From: Chryseobacterium aquaeductus
Lineage (GTDB): Bacteria; Bacteroidota; Bacteroidia; Flavobacteriales; Weeksellaceae
Reading direction: 5' to 3'
NCBI RefSeq assembly: GCF_905175375.1
Contig: NZ_CAJIMS010000001.1
Location: 2,170,001 to 2,234,000 of the forward strand
DNA: 64,000 nt
Program-made: the position numbers and the translations under genes
Part shown: in pieces, positions 25,927 to 34,422 of the stretch
How the letters are laid out: every line of letters begins with the position of its first letter
Position numbering within the stretch: the first letter of the stretch is position 1
The notes under the pieces: generated by a model
Told to the model about the DNA's origin: nothing
The model's input: the letters and a program-made list of their open reading frames with translations, nothing else
The model's database searches: none

Positions 25927-26913
25927 ATGAAAGAAAGTGCTGTAAAAAAAATTGCAGTTCTTACTTCGGGAGGTGACTCGCCGGGGATGAACGCAGCATT
26001 AAGAGCGGTCGTTAGAACTGCCAATTATTATAATATTGAATGTTATGGAGTGAGAGAAGGCTACAATGGTCTTATCCACGATGATTTCCTGAAAATGGGA
26101 CCTCGTTCTGTAAAAAATATAATCAACCAGGGTGGAACAATTCTGAAATCTGCCCGTTCTAAAGAGTTTATGACCAAAGAAGGTCGCCAAAAAGCCTATG
26201 ACAATTGCGTGAGATACGGAATTGAGGCTTTAGTATGTATTGGTGGTGACGGTACTTTTACGGGTGCAAAAATTTTTAATGAAGAATTCGGAATTAAAGT
26301 GATCGGTGTGCCGGGAACTATTGATAATGATATTTTTGGGACAGACAATACGATTGGTTTCGATACGGCTTTGAACACAGCAATGGATGCCATCGATAAA
26401 ATCCGTGATACGGCGACTTCTCACAATAGAGTTTTCTTTGTGGAGGTAATGGGTCGTGATGCCGGTTTTATCGCTTTAAACAGCGGATTGGCGACCGGTG
26501 CTCTGGATATTCTTATTCCTGAAAGAAAAGACAGCATGGAAGAACTTTTTACAAACTTCAGAAACGCTGAGAAAACAGGGAAATCTTCAAGTATTGTCGT
26601 AGTTGCAGAAGGTGAAAAACTGGCAAACATCTACGAATTGGCAGAGCAGACCAAAAAAGAATTTCCGGATTATGATATTCGTGTGGCTATTTTAGGTCAT
26701 ATTCAGAGAGGTGGATCGCCGAGTTGTGCAGATCGTGTTTTGGCAAGTAGATTAGGCTTTGGAGCGGTAACAGGATTAATGGTGGGAGAAAATAATGTAA
26801 TGGCAGGTATGCGTTCTAACGAAATTGTGTACACACCTATCGAAGATGCCATTAAAAAGCACAACGAGATCAATAAAGATCTGTTACTGATCTCAGAAAT
26901 TTTAGCAATCTAA
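25927..26913 (+). CDS. pfkA: ATP-dependent 6-phosphofructokinase
   Basis: A 328-aa glycolytic kinase converting fructose 6-phosphate to the 1,6-bisphosphate. Motifs: LTSGGDSPGMNAALRAVVR (ATP site), CIGGDGTFTGA, and the catalytic GTIDNDIFGTDNTIGFDTA. The end LGHIQRGGSPSCADRVLASRLG is also standard. gapA follows 31 bp downstream, giving a two-gene glycolytic operon. Confidence 0.97.
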   Translation: MKESAVKKIAVLTSGGDSPGMNAALRAVVRTANYYNIECYGVREGYNGLIHDDFLKMGPRSVKNIINQGGTILKSARSKEFMTKEGRQKAYDNCVRYGIEALVCIGGDGTFTGAKIFNEEFGIKVIGVPGTIDNDIFGTDNTIGFDTALNTAMDAIDKIRDTATSHNRVFFVEVMGRDAGFIALNSGLATGALDILIPERKDSMEELFTNFRNAEKTGKSSSIVVVAEGEKLANIYELAEQTKKEFPDYDIRVAILGHIQRGGSPSCADRVLASRLGFGAVTGLMVGENNVMAGMRSNEIVYTPIEDAIKKHNEINKDLLLISEILAI

Positions 26914-26932
26914 ATATTATATAATTAAATAA

Positions 26933-27955
<1,023 letters not shown>

Positions 27956-27980
27956 TTAGCGATCAATTATAAATAATGAA

Positions 27981-28000
27981 ACCTTCCAATTTTGGAAGGT
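27981..28000 (+). terminator. gapA terminator
   Basis: ACCTTCCAA (27981-27989) pairs with TTGGAAGGT (27992-28000), followed by TTTTTTT. It lies 25 bp after the gapA stop. Confidence 0.85.
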
Positions 28001-28028
28001 TTTTTTGTCTATCTAGATGGATAATTTT

Positions 28029-28910
28029 TTACTCAATATTGTCTTTTGGAAGTTCAGTTGGAGTATTGGTAATATTAATATTGGTTGGCGTAACCAAAGG
28101 AATACCATCATCATCCAGACGTTTTTTGATTTTTGCTAAAGCTTCACTTTTTATATGCAGCATATTGGCTCCTGTTATGATCCAGAATTTTGCTTGGAGA
28201 TTAAATACACCTTGCTTCAGACTCGTAAAAATTACTTCCGCAGTTTCGATTTTGTCAATGTTCTCAATACTTTTAATAACATCTAAAATACCTTCCTGAG
28301 CTTTGGAAACATCTTCATCAGCAGGAATTTCAAAATCTAAAATAATTCTTCGTTGCGGTGATGCCGTAATATTATAAAACGGAGCATTAAAAATTACTTG
28401 GTTCGGAATGTATGCTTTCTTCCCGTCATCGGTAATCAATTTTGTGGTTAAAAAACCAATGTCCTGTACCGTTCCGGAATTATTTCCGATGGTGATGTAG
28501 TCGCCAACTTTAAAAGCTTTATCAATACCGATCAGCATTCCTGAAAATATACTTGAAACGAGATCCTTCAAAGCTACACCGGCTATCACACCGGCAACTC
28601 CTAAACTTCCGATAAACTTCCATAGAAACCCACTAAAGCCCATAATCTCAAGTGCGATAAAACAACCCATGACAATAATGATAAATCTAAAAATACTGAT
28701 TACTGTAAGAATAGATCCTTCATTTTTACTTTGAGGAAATATTTTGTGCATGATTTTGACAGCAACCTTACTCATGTATTTGCTGGTCAGCACAAATAAA
28801 GATAATACGACGATACCTACTACAAGTTTTGGGGTGAGTTTTGCAAATGTGATGTACCAGTTTTGTAAAACTTTATAAACTGTATCTACGTAGCTTAAGC
28901 CATATTCCAT
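28029..28910 (-). CDS. MscS-family mechanosensitive ion channel
   Basis: A 293-aa small-conductance mechanosensitive channel. Three transmembrane helices are visible; the third, pore-lining helix carries the Ala/Gly pattern SLGVAGVIAGVALKDLVSSIFSG. The beta domain follows (FKVGDYITIGNNSGTVQDIGFLTTKL) with IPNQVIFNAPFYNIT. It releases solutes on hypo-osmotic shock. Its promoter region is shared with the divergent peroxiredoxin gene. Confidence 0.94.
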   Translation of the reverse strand: MEYGLSYVDTVYKVLQNWYITFAKLTPKLVVGIVVLSLFVLTSKYMSKVAVKIMHKIFPQSKNEGSILTVISIFRFIIIVMGCFIALEIMGFSGFLWKFIGSLGVAGVIAGVALKDLVSSIFSGMLIGIDKAFKVGDYITIGNNSGTVQDIGFLTTKLITDDGKKAYIPNQVIFNAPFYNITASPQRRIILDFEIPADEDVSKAQEGILDVIKSIENIDKIETAEVIFTSLKQGVFNLQAKFWIITGANMLHIKSEALAKIKKRLDDDGIPLVTPTNINITNTPTELPKDNIE

Positions 28911-28924
28911 AAAAAACGTTTTTT

Positions 28925-28932
28925 CAAAATTA
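28925..28932 (-). promoter_or_regulatory. mscS -7 element TAATTTTG
   Basis: The - strand reads TAATTTTG, 14 bp before the channel start codon. A TTTG (28952-28949) lies 16 bp upstream of it. Confidence 0.5.
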
Positions 28933-28955
28933 TAAATAAATTCTTTAACAAAAAT

Positions 28956-28986
28956 TTTGCCAGTTACAAAAAGTCTATTAAATTTG
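28956..28986 (+). promoter_or_regulatory. Peroxiredoxin promoter
   Basis: TTTG (28956-28959), 19 bp, TAAATTTG (28979-28986): a full match to the Bacteroidota consensus, 22 bp before the start codon. Confidence 0.65.
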
Positions 28987-29008
28987 TAGACTAATAAAAA
29001 TAGATATC

Positions 29009-29644
29009 ATGTCGATCAAATTAGGAGATACCGCACCCAATTTTCAGGCAGACAGCTCTGCAGGAAAAATAGATTTTTACAATTATTTGGGAGATTCGTG
29101 GGGAATTTTATTTTCTCACCCCGCAGATTATACTCCGGTTTGTACTACAGAATTGGGGTATACTTCAAAACTAAAATCAGAGTTTGATCAAAGAGACACA
29201 AAGGTAATTGCGTTAAGCGTTGATGGAGTAGAAGATCACAAAAACTGGATCAAAGATATCAACGAAACGCAGAATACAGACGTTCAGTTTCCTATCATAG
29301 CAGACAAGAACAGAAAAGTTTCAGAATTGTATGATTTTATTCATCCGAATGCATCTCTTACAGCAACAGTTCGTTCTTTATTAATTATTGATCCTGCAAA
29401 AAAAGTAAGATTAATTATTACTTATCCAGCATCTACGGGAAGAAATTTTAATGAAATTCTGAGGGTTTTAGACTCATTACAATTAGTAGATTCACATAAA
29501 ATTGCAACGCCTGCAAATTGGAATGATGGTGATGATGTTATTATTCCGCCATCAATTTCTACTGAAGATGCAAGAATTATTTTCCCGAAAGGAGTGAACG
29601 AGATCAAGCCTTATCTGCGTTACACACCTCAACCCAACAAATAG
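29009..29644 (+). CDS. Peroxiredoxin, Prx6-like (1-Cys)
   Basis: A 211-aa thiol peroxidase. The peroxidatic site is SHPADYTPVCTTELG with Cys45. No second cysteine is present, so it is 1-Cys and must be reduced by an external thiol. The long C-terminal arm (RYTPQP region) and length fit the Prx6 subfamily. It removes hydrogen peroxide and organic peroxides in the cytoplasm. It has its own promoter, divergent from mscS, and ends at a strong terminator. Confidence 0.95.
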   Translation: MSIKLGDTAPNFQADSSAGKIDFYNYLGDSWGILFSHPADYTPVCTTELGYTSKLKSEFDQRDTKVIALSVDGVEDHKNWIKDINETQNTDVQFPIIADKNRKVSELYDFIHPNASLTATVRSLLIIDPAKKVRLIITYPASTGRNFNEILRVLDSLQLVDSHKIATPANWNDGDDVIIPPSISTEDARIIFPKGVNEIKPYLRYTPQPNK

Positions 29645-29688
29645 GTTTAGATTTTTTATTTATTATATATAGTTTAGTTTTAATTTGA

Positions 29689-29722
29689 AAAAGCGGCTCG
29701 GAAATTTTTCCGAGCCGCTTTT
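29689..29722. terminator. Bidirectional terminator between peroxiredoxin and porin genes
   Basis: AAAAGCGGCTCGG (29689-29701) pairs perfectly with CCGAGCCGCTTTT (29710-29722) around an 8-nt loop. It serves both convergent genes. Confidence 0.9.
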
Positions 29723-29744
29723 ATATTTTGTAAGAAATATTAAA

Positions 29745-30335
29745 TTATTTCAAATCGTTTGCAACTTCTCTACCTTTAGATGAAGGTAAATAAATACTGA
29801 AACCTACGTTGAAGCTGATTCTTGAAGTCAATCCTTCATTACCAAATCCCGTAACTCCGTTATATTTTACTAAACCTTCAACACCGATATTTGGAGTGAT
29901 GAAATAAGAATAACCTGGACCAACACCAAAGTCTAGACCTGTTGTAGAAATTCCGTTCTCTACATTAAATCCTCCTACACCTATGTTACCTTCTAAAAAG
30001 AATCTACCATGGTTTAATAAATTATCAACACCTTTTTCTCCCGGAGATAAAAAGTAACGACCTAAAGCACCTACACCATAAGTAAACTGAGTTGATGTAC
30101 CAGCACCCGGCTTAGCAATTCCTAAAGTTACATATCCACCTAATGCAACATTATCTTTAATAAAATATGCAGCTCTTGGCTGAAGTGTAATGTCATATCC
30201 AGCTCCTGTATTTAAACCGAAATTACTAGACAATAAGCTACTTCCTACCATCCAGTTTCCTTCCTGAATCTGTGCATTTGCTGTACCTGTTAATCCTGCA
30301 AAAGCTAATATTCCTGTAAAAATTAGTTTTTTCAT
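29745..30335 (-). CDS. Small outer-membrane beta-barrel protein (porin family)
   Basis: A 196-aa protein with a signal peptide cleaved after TANAQ (about residue 22). Alternating amphipathic strands follow (for example VALGGYVTLGI, GVGALGRYFLS, FFLEGNIGVGGFNV). It is the size and pattern of an eight-stranded OmpA-like barrel without a peptidoglycan domain. Function unknown; likely a structural or adhesion role. A perfect 12-bp palindrome, TAATGATCATTA (30357-30368), lies 22 bp upstream and could be an operator. Confidence 0.85.
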   Translation of the reverse strand: MKKLIFTGILAFAGLTGTANAQIQEGNWMVGSSLLSSNFGLNTGAGYDITLQPRAAYFIKDNVALGGYVTLGIAKPGAGTSTQFTYGVGALGRYFLSPGEKGVDNLLNHGRFFLEGNIGVGGFNVENGISTTGLDFGVGPGYSYFITPNIGVEGLVKYNGVTGFGNEGLTSRISFNVGFSIYLPSSKGREVANDLK

Positions 30336-30669
30336 AAAATTTATAATTTTAATAGTTAATGATCATTATTTTGATAAAGATTTCGATTCAATAAATATGC
30401 CATAATGCTTTATGGTGTCTATTAGTGGGGAAATGTCATGAAAATGATAGAAAAACTATTTGTTAAAATTTCAATCAAAATTTCTAGAAATATATAATTT
30501 GAAAGATGTTTTAAAAATATTTTGATACCACGTTTATAGGAGAATAAAAGACTAAATGAAAGGGTGTATTTTATGTAAATTTCTTCAATGCTATAGTTCT
30601 ATGATTTTAAATAAAAAAGTGAAAACTGCTGGCTGCAATTTTCACTTTAATTTTAAAAATAATAAAAAA
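30336..30669. other. AT-rich intergenic region
   Basis: This 334-bp gap between two - strand genes holds the palindrome TAATGATCATTA (30357-30368) near the porin start and the terminator of the TonB receptor at its other end. The middle, about 200 bp, is AT-rich with no feature I can support. Confidence 0.6.
30616..30648 (-). terminator. Terminator of the TonB-dependent receptor
   Basis: AAAGTGAAAACTGC (30616-30629) pairs with 30635-30648 with one mismatch. On the - strand it ends in TTTTTT. Confidence 0.8.
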
Positions 30670-32949
30670 TTATAGTCTGTATGTTAACGTAAAATAATAA
30701 TTTCTTGGCGTGATAGGATTTACAGAGTAGTTTTCGTGTACATTGTAATTTTCTACATCAAACAAATTGCCCACTCTTCCCTGAATAGAAAATTTCTTCC
30801 AGTCGTAGCCTACAGACAGTGCAACGGTTGTGTAATCTTTTAATTCAAAACTTCTGCTTACATCTTTTCGGGTGATATTTGTAGATTTTGTATCATTCCA
30901 ACCTGCGATTCTGTCTCCGATGTAGTAAGCTGAGATTCCTGCTTTCAGTCCAGGAACATAGTTTGTGAATTTATAAAAGACAGATGCATTGGCAGTAGTT
31001 GCAGGAGTTCTTACCAATCTCTGCTTTTCCACAAATCCTTTTTCAGGAGTGTCTAAATATACAGAGTTGTTGTACGAGATACCTCCGATGATAGAAATAT
31101 TTTCAGTAGGATTTCCTGTTATATCTAGTTCTACACCTCGGCTTCTCATTTTTCCTGCAAATTCTTTCAAGCTTGTATCTGGCGTTTGCGGTGTTCCGTT
31201 TCCATCGATATAGAAAAAATTCTGATAAAAGTTGTGATATAAAATCTGATACAAAGTCACATTGAGAGACAATGCGTTGTTCCAGATGTTTTTCTTAGCA
31301 CCTATTTCGTACTGATCAACCGTGGTAGGTTTTATTCCTTGTTTGGGTAATATTGCCACTCTGCTTTGTACCAGTGCCGGAGTTCCTGAAGTATCTAAGT
31401 TGTTAACTGCATCCGAAGTATAACCTGCATTGGTAGCAAACGAGTTGGTATAGGTAGCAAATGCTGAAAAATTATCATCGGGCATATAAACGAAGCCTAC
31501 TTTTGGAGAAAATGCATTATCAGATGTCGCCGAATTCATCACTTCTGTTTTTACATTGGTGGTAAAACGGGTCAGTATGCTTGGCATATTTTCAATGTAC
31601 GACCAACGAAGTCCTGCAAGTACTTTAAATTCATTGGTTAAGCTGATAAAATCCTGAGCATAAACACCAACTCTTCTCGCTGTTGTTCTTGTTTTGGTAT
31701 TTAAATTAGAATCAGGCATTACTAAACTTCCGTTATCCCAAGAACTTGGGTCATCCAGATATAAGATGTTTGTAGGAGCTTGTATCAAATTGTAAGCGTT
31801 CGCATCAGATTGTCCGTAGTCTGCATCTGCACCAATCAAAACTTTATGATTGATTTTTCCTGTATTGAAATCTCCGTTTACGTTGACCTGCGCAGAACCA
31901 TAGTTTTGCTCGTTATAAGTTTTGTTGAGTGGTGTGTTCCAAGATAATCTATTGGGTGATTGAGATGTATAAGCCCACTGTACACGTTCAGTTGAGAAAT
32001 AATCTCTGGTATAATTTTGATATGATGCGGAAGCATTCAAAGTCCATTTGTCATTGATTTGATGATTAAATGTTACATTGGTTGATGCCTGCTGAACGTT
32101 CTGATATTGCCAATCGGTGCCAAAAAAAGTGTTTCTAGGTAACCAATCTATGAGCGAATAGCTTTGATCTTTATTGGTGATTGATCCGATTCCAAAATCT
32201 GGAGTAAGGTCATTTTTAAGATAATCAGCTTCGATAATTAATTGTGATTTCTCTCCTAAATTGAATAAAAATGAAGGATTAAAATAATATTTTTCAGATT
32301 TTACAACATCCCTGAAACTCTCGGCATATTCGTAAGCTCCGTTGATTCTGAAAGCAACATTTTTGGAAATCGGACCGTAAACATCAACGGTTGGTTTGTA
32401 AGAATTCCAACTTCCTGCGTTGAATGCAGCACTTCCTCCAAAATCAAATTTAGGTTTTTTAGTAATTAAATTAACAATTCCTCCGGCAGCGGCATTTCCA
32501 TAAAGCATTGCAGTAGCACCTTTTAAAACTTCTACTCTTTCCAGACCGCTCACTTCTGGGAAAACACCACTGTTGACCCTAGAGCCGTTTTTAAAAATAT
32601 TGTCGTTACCAAAAATAAAACCACGCCCTCCAAAACTATCCTGCGAGCCTCCTCTTGATGAAGTAACGTATACACCATTCACATTTTGAAGAACATCACT
32701 TAACTGTTTTGCTTGCTGTTGCTCAATGATTTCGTGAGTAACGATAGCAACTGCCTGCGGATTTTCCATCATCGTAAGATTCGACTTCGTAGATAAAGGC
32801 TTTGCCTTATTGGGATTTCCTGTTTTATGCAGATTTACATCTTCAATATAATGCACCCTCACGGTATCATTTTCAGAATTACTTTTCATCTGTGCATTTA
32901 CCGTAATTACAGAAGCGATAAAGCTTAAGGAGAAAATCCTTTTTTTCAT
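30670..32949 (-). CDS. TonB-dependent siderophore receptor
   Basis: A 759-aa outer-membrane receptor. A signal peptide (ending TVNAQ, residue 20) precedes the plug domain (about 60-190) with VAIVTHEIIEQQQAKQLSDVL, GGRGF and VEVLKGATAMLYGNAAAGGIVNLITKKP. The barrel follows, with ELGAKK-like DQYEIGAKKNIW and the terminal strand ITPRNYYFTLTYRL ending in a hydrophobic residue pattern. It most resembles ferric-siderophore receptors (FhuE/FoxA type). Iron regulation is expected, but I could not find a convincing Fur box upstream. Confidence 0.94.
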   Translation of the reverse strand: MKKRIFSLSFIASVITVNAQMKSNSENDTVRVHYIEDVNLHKTGNPNKAKPLSTKSNLTMMENPQAVAIVTHEIIEQQQAKQLSDVLQNVNGVYVTSSRGGSQDSFGGRGFIFGNDNIFKNGSRVNSGVFPEVSGLERVEVLKGATAMLYGNAAAGGIVNLITKKPKFDFGGSAAFNAGSWNSYKPTVDVYGPISKNVAFRINGAYEYAESFRDVVKSEKYYFNPSFLFNLGEKSQLIIEADYLKNDLTPDFGIGSITNKDQSYSLIDWLPRNTFFGTDWQYQNVQQASTNVTFNHQINDKWTLNASASYQNYTRDYFSTERVQWAYTSQSPNRLSWNTPLNKTYNEQNYGSAQVNVNGDFNTGKINHKVLIGADADYGQSDANAYNLIQAPTNILYLDDPSSWDNGSLVMPDSNLNTKTRTTARRVGVYAQDFISLTNEFKVLAGLRWSYIENMPSILTRFTTNVKTEVMNSATSDNAFSPKVGFVYMPDDNFSAFATYTNSFATNAGYTSDAVNNLDTSGTPALVQSRVAILPKQGIKPTTVDQYEIGAKKNIWNNALSLNVTLYQILYHNFYQNFFYIDGNGTPQTPDTSLKEFAGKMRSRGVELDITGNPTENISIIGGISYNNSVYLDTPEKGFVEKQRLVRTPATTANASVFYKFTNYVPGLKAGISAYYIGDRIAGWNDTKSTNITRKDVSRSFELKDYTTVALSVGYDWKKFSIQGRVGNLFDVENYNVHENYSVNPITPRNYYFTLTYRL

Positions 32950-32983
32950 AGTTTAAATTTTTTGGAATAGAATTATGATTGCG

Positions 32984-32991
32984 CAAAAGTA
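32984..32991 (-). promoter_or_regulatory. TonB receptor -7 element TACTTTTG
   Basis: The - strand reads TACTTTTG, matching TAnnTTTG, 34 bp before the start codon. No clear -33 box at standard spacing. Confidence 0.45.
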
Positions 32992-33107
32992 GAAATAAAC
33001 TTATTATTATTTAGAATTATTAAAAATAAATTTCTTGATTTTTATCATACTTAATATTCAAGATGCTTTTGGGTGTCCAAAAAGATGAAGTAAACGCTTT
33101 TTATAAA

Positions 33108-33115
33108 TAAATTTG
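33108..33115 (+). promoter_or_regulatory. -7 element of the Gfo/Idh/MocA gene
   Basis: TAAATTTG, 16 bp before the start codon. No -33 box at the usual distance. Confidence 0.4.
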
Positions 33116-33131
33116 TTTAAAATTTAAAAGT

Positions 33132-34190
33132 ATGCAATTGGTAAAAGTGGGACTTTGTGCCTTTGGAATGAGCGGAAAAGTTTTTCACGCACCGTTTTTG
33201 AAAGAACATCCGGGATTTTTTATCTCTGCAATTGTGGAAAGATCAAAAGAAGAATCTAAAGACAAATATCCTGACGCAACAATTTATCTTTCAGTAGAAG
33301 AAATGCTTCAGAATGCCGATATCGATATTGTTGTTGTAAATACTCCGGTTCAGACGCATTTTGAATATACCAAAATGGCTTTAGAATCCGGAAAAAATGT
33401 GATTGTAGAAAAACCTTTTACCGTCAATGTTTCCGAAGCCCTGGAATTGGTAAGATTGGCAGAAAGTAAAAATCTATTTCTAAGTGTTTACCAAAACAGA
33501 AGATTTGATCGTGACTATCTGCAGGTACAGAAAATTATTTCGGAAGGAAAACTTGGAAATATCAGGGAAGTTGAGATACGATTTGATAGATTCAGAACCG
33601 AACCAAGTGCAAAAGAACATAAGGAAAATCCCAAATTAAACGGTTCCGGATCACTTCATGATTTAGGTTCTCATCTGGTCGATCAGGCAACTCAGCTTTT
33701 TGGTTTCCCTGAAAAACTTTTTGCAGACATATTTTCGATGAAAGGAGAGGAGTTTGCCAATGATTATTTTGAAGTTTTGCTTTATTATAAGAGTGATTTA
33801 AGAGTAAGATTGAAGTCATCTGTTTTCACTAAAGAGGATCATTATGCTTACAAAATTTTTGGTGATAAAGGAAGTTTTTTACAGGAAAGAACAGATGATC
33901 AGGAAAATGAATTGACAGCAGGAGCAGTTCCAATGTATGGAAAAGACTGGATGAAACGTTTGCAAGAATCTGACGGAATTTTAAATTATTTTGATGAAAA
34001 TTCTGAATCAAAAAGAATTTTAACTTCAAGTGAACCCGGAAATTACATGAATTATTATCAGCAAATCTACGAACATATTGTTTTTGGATATGCTTTGCCT
34101 TCGCTCGGAAATGAGGTTGTCCGAAACATGAAAATCATTGAAGCTGCTTTAGAAAGTTCCAGAAAAGGAAAAATTATCGATTTAAATTAA
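33132..34190 (+). CDS. Gfo/Idh/MocA-family oxidoreductase
   Basis: A 352-aa NAD(P)-dependent oxidoreductase. The N-terminal Rossmann fold starts KVGLCAFGMSGKVFHAPFL, with the family catalytic motif EKPF (VEKPFTVNVSEALEL). The C-terminal alpha/beta domain contains GSGSLHDLGSHLVDQA. The start GMSGKVFHAPF resembles the YdgJ/scyllo-inositol dehydrogenase-like subgroup. The substrate, likely a sugar or cyclitol, is unknown. A 52-aa membrane protein gene follows after 7 bp. Confidence 0.92.
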   Translation: MQLVKVGLCAFGMSGKVFHAPFLKEHPGFFISAIVERSKEESKDKYPDATIYLSVEEMLQNADIDIVVVNTPVQTHFEYTKMALESGKNVIVEKPFTVNVSEALELVRLAESKNLFLSVYQNRRFDRDYLQVQKIISEGKLGNIREVEIRFDRFRTEPSAKEHKENPKLNGSGSLHDLGSHLVDQATQLFGFPEKLFADIFSMKGEEFANDYFEVLLYYKSDLRVRLKSSVFTKEDHYAYKIFGDKGSFLQERTDDQENELTAGAVPMYGKDWMKRLQESDGILNYFDENSESKRILTSSEPGNYMNYYQQIYEHIVFGYALPSLGNEVVRNMKIIEAALESSRKGKIIDLN

Positions 34191-34197
34191 TCAAATA

Positions 34198-34356
34198 ATG
34201 AAAAAAAGAAGCTCAAGTTTTACTGTAATCGGTCTTTTGTTTGTAGCAATCGGTTTGACTTTGGTGAATGACAATATGTATTTGAAATACGGTTTTCTTA
34301 TTTTGGGAACTGCTTTTCTCTTGTACAGTATTTCTACGATGATTAAAAATAAATAA
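34198..34356 (+). CDS. Small membrane protein (52 aa) downstream of the oxidoreductase
   Basis: The frame is ATG at 34198, reading MKKRSSSFTVIGLLFVAIGL, then TLVNDNMYLKYGFLILGTAF, LLYSISTMIKNK and TAA. It has a basic N-terminus and two hydrophobic helices. It lies 7 bp after the oxidoreductase stop and just before a strong terminator, which suits a real last gene of an operon. No family recognised. Confidence 0.75.
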   Translation: MKKRSSSFTVIGLLFVAIGLTLVNDNMYLKYGFLILGTAFLLYSISTMIKNK

Positions 34357-34372
34357 TCCTTTATATTATCAT

Positions 34373-34408
34373 AAAAAGAGCTGCTCAAATTATTGAACAG
34401 CTCTTTTT
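34373..34408. terminator. Bidirectional terminator
   Basis: AAAAAGAGCTG (34373-34383) pairs perfectly with CAGCTCTTTTT (34398-34408), with further weak pairing inside. It serves the 52-aa gene (+) and the ABC-F gene (-). Confidence 0.88.
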
Positions 34409-34422
34409 TAGTATTTATAAGT

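Noticed and set aside
33000..33030. A Fur-like box upstream of the TonB siderophore receptor
   Set aside because: The AT-rich stretch contains loose ATTATT/AATTAT words but no symmetric match to a Fur consensus. In AT-rich DNA this is expected by chance.
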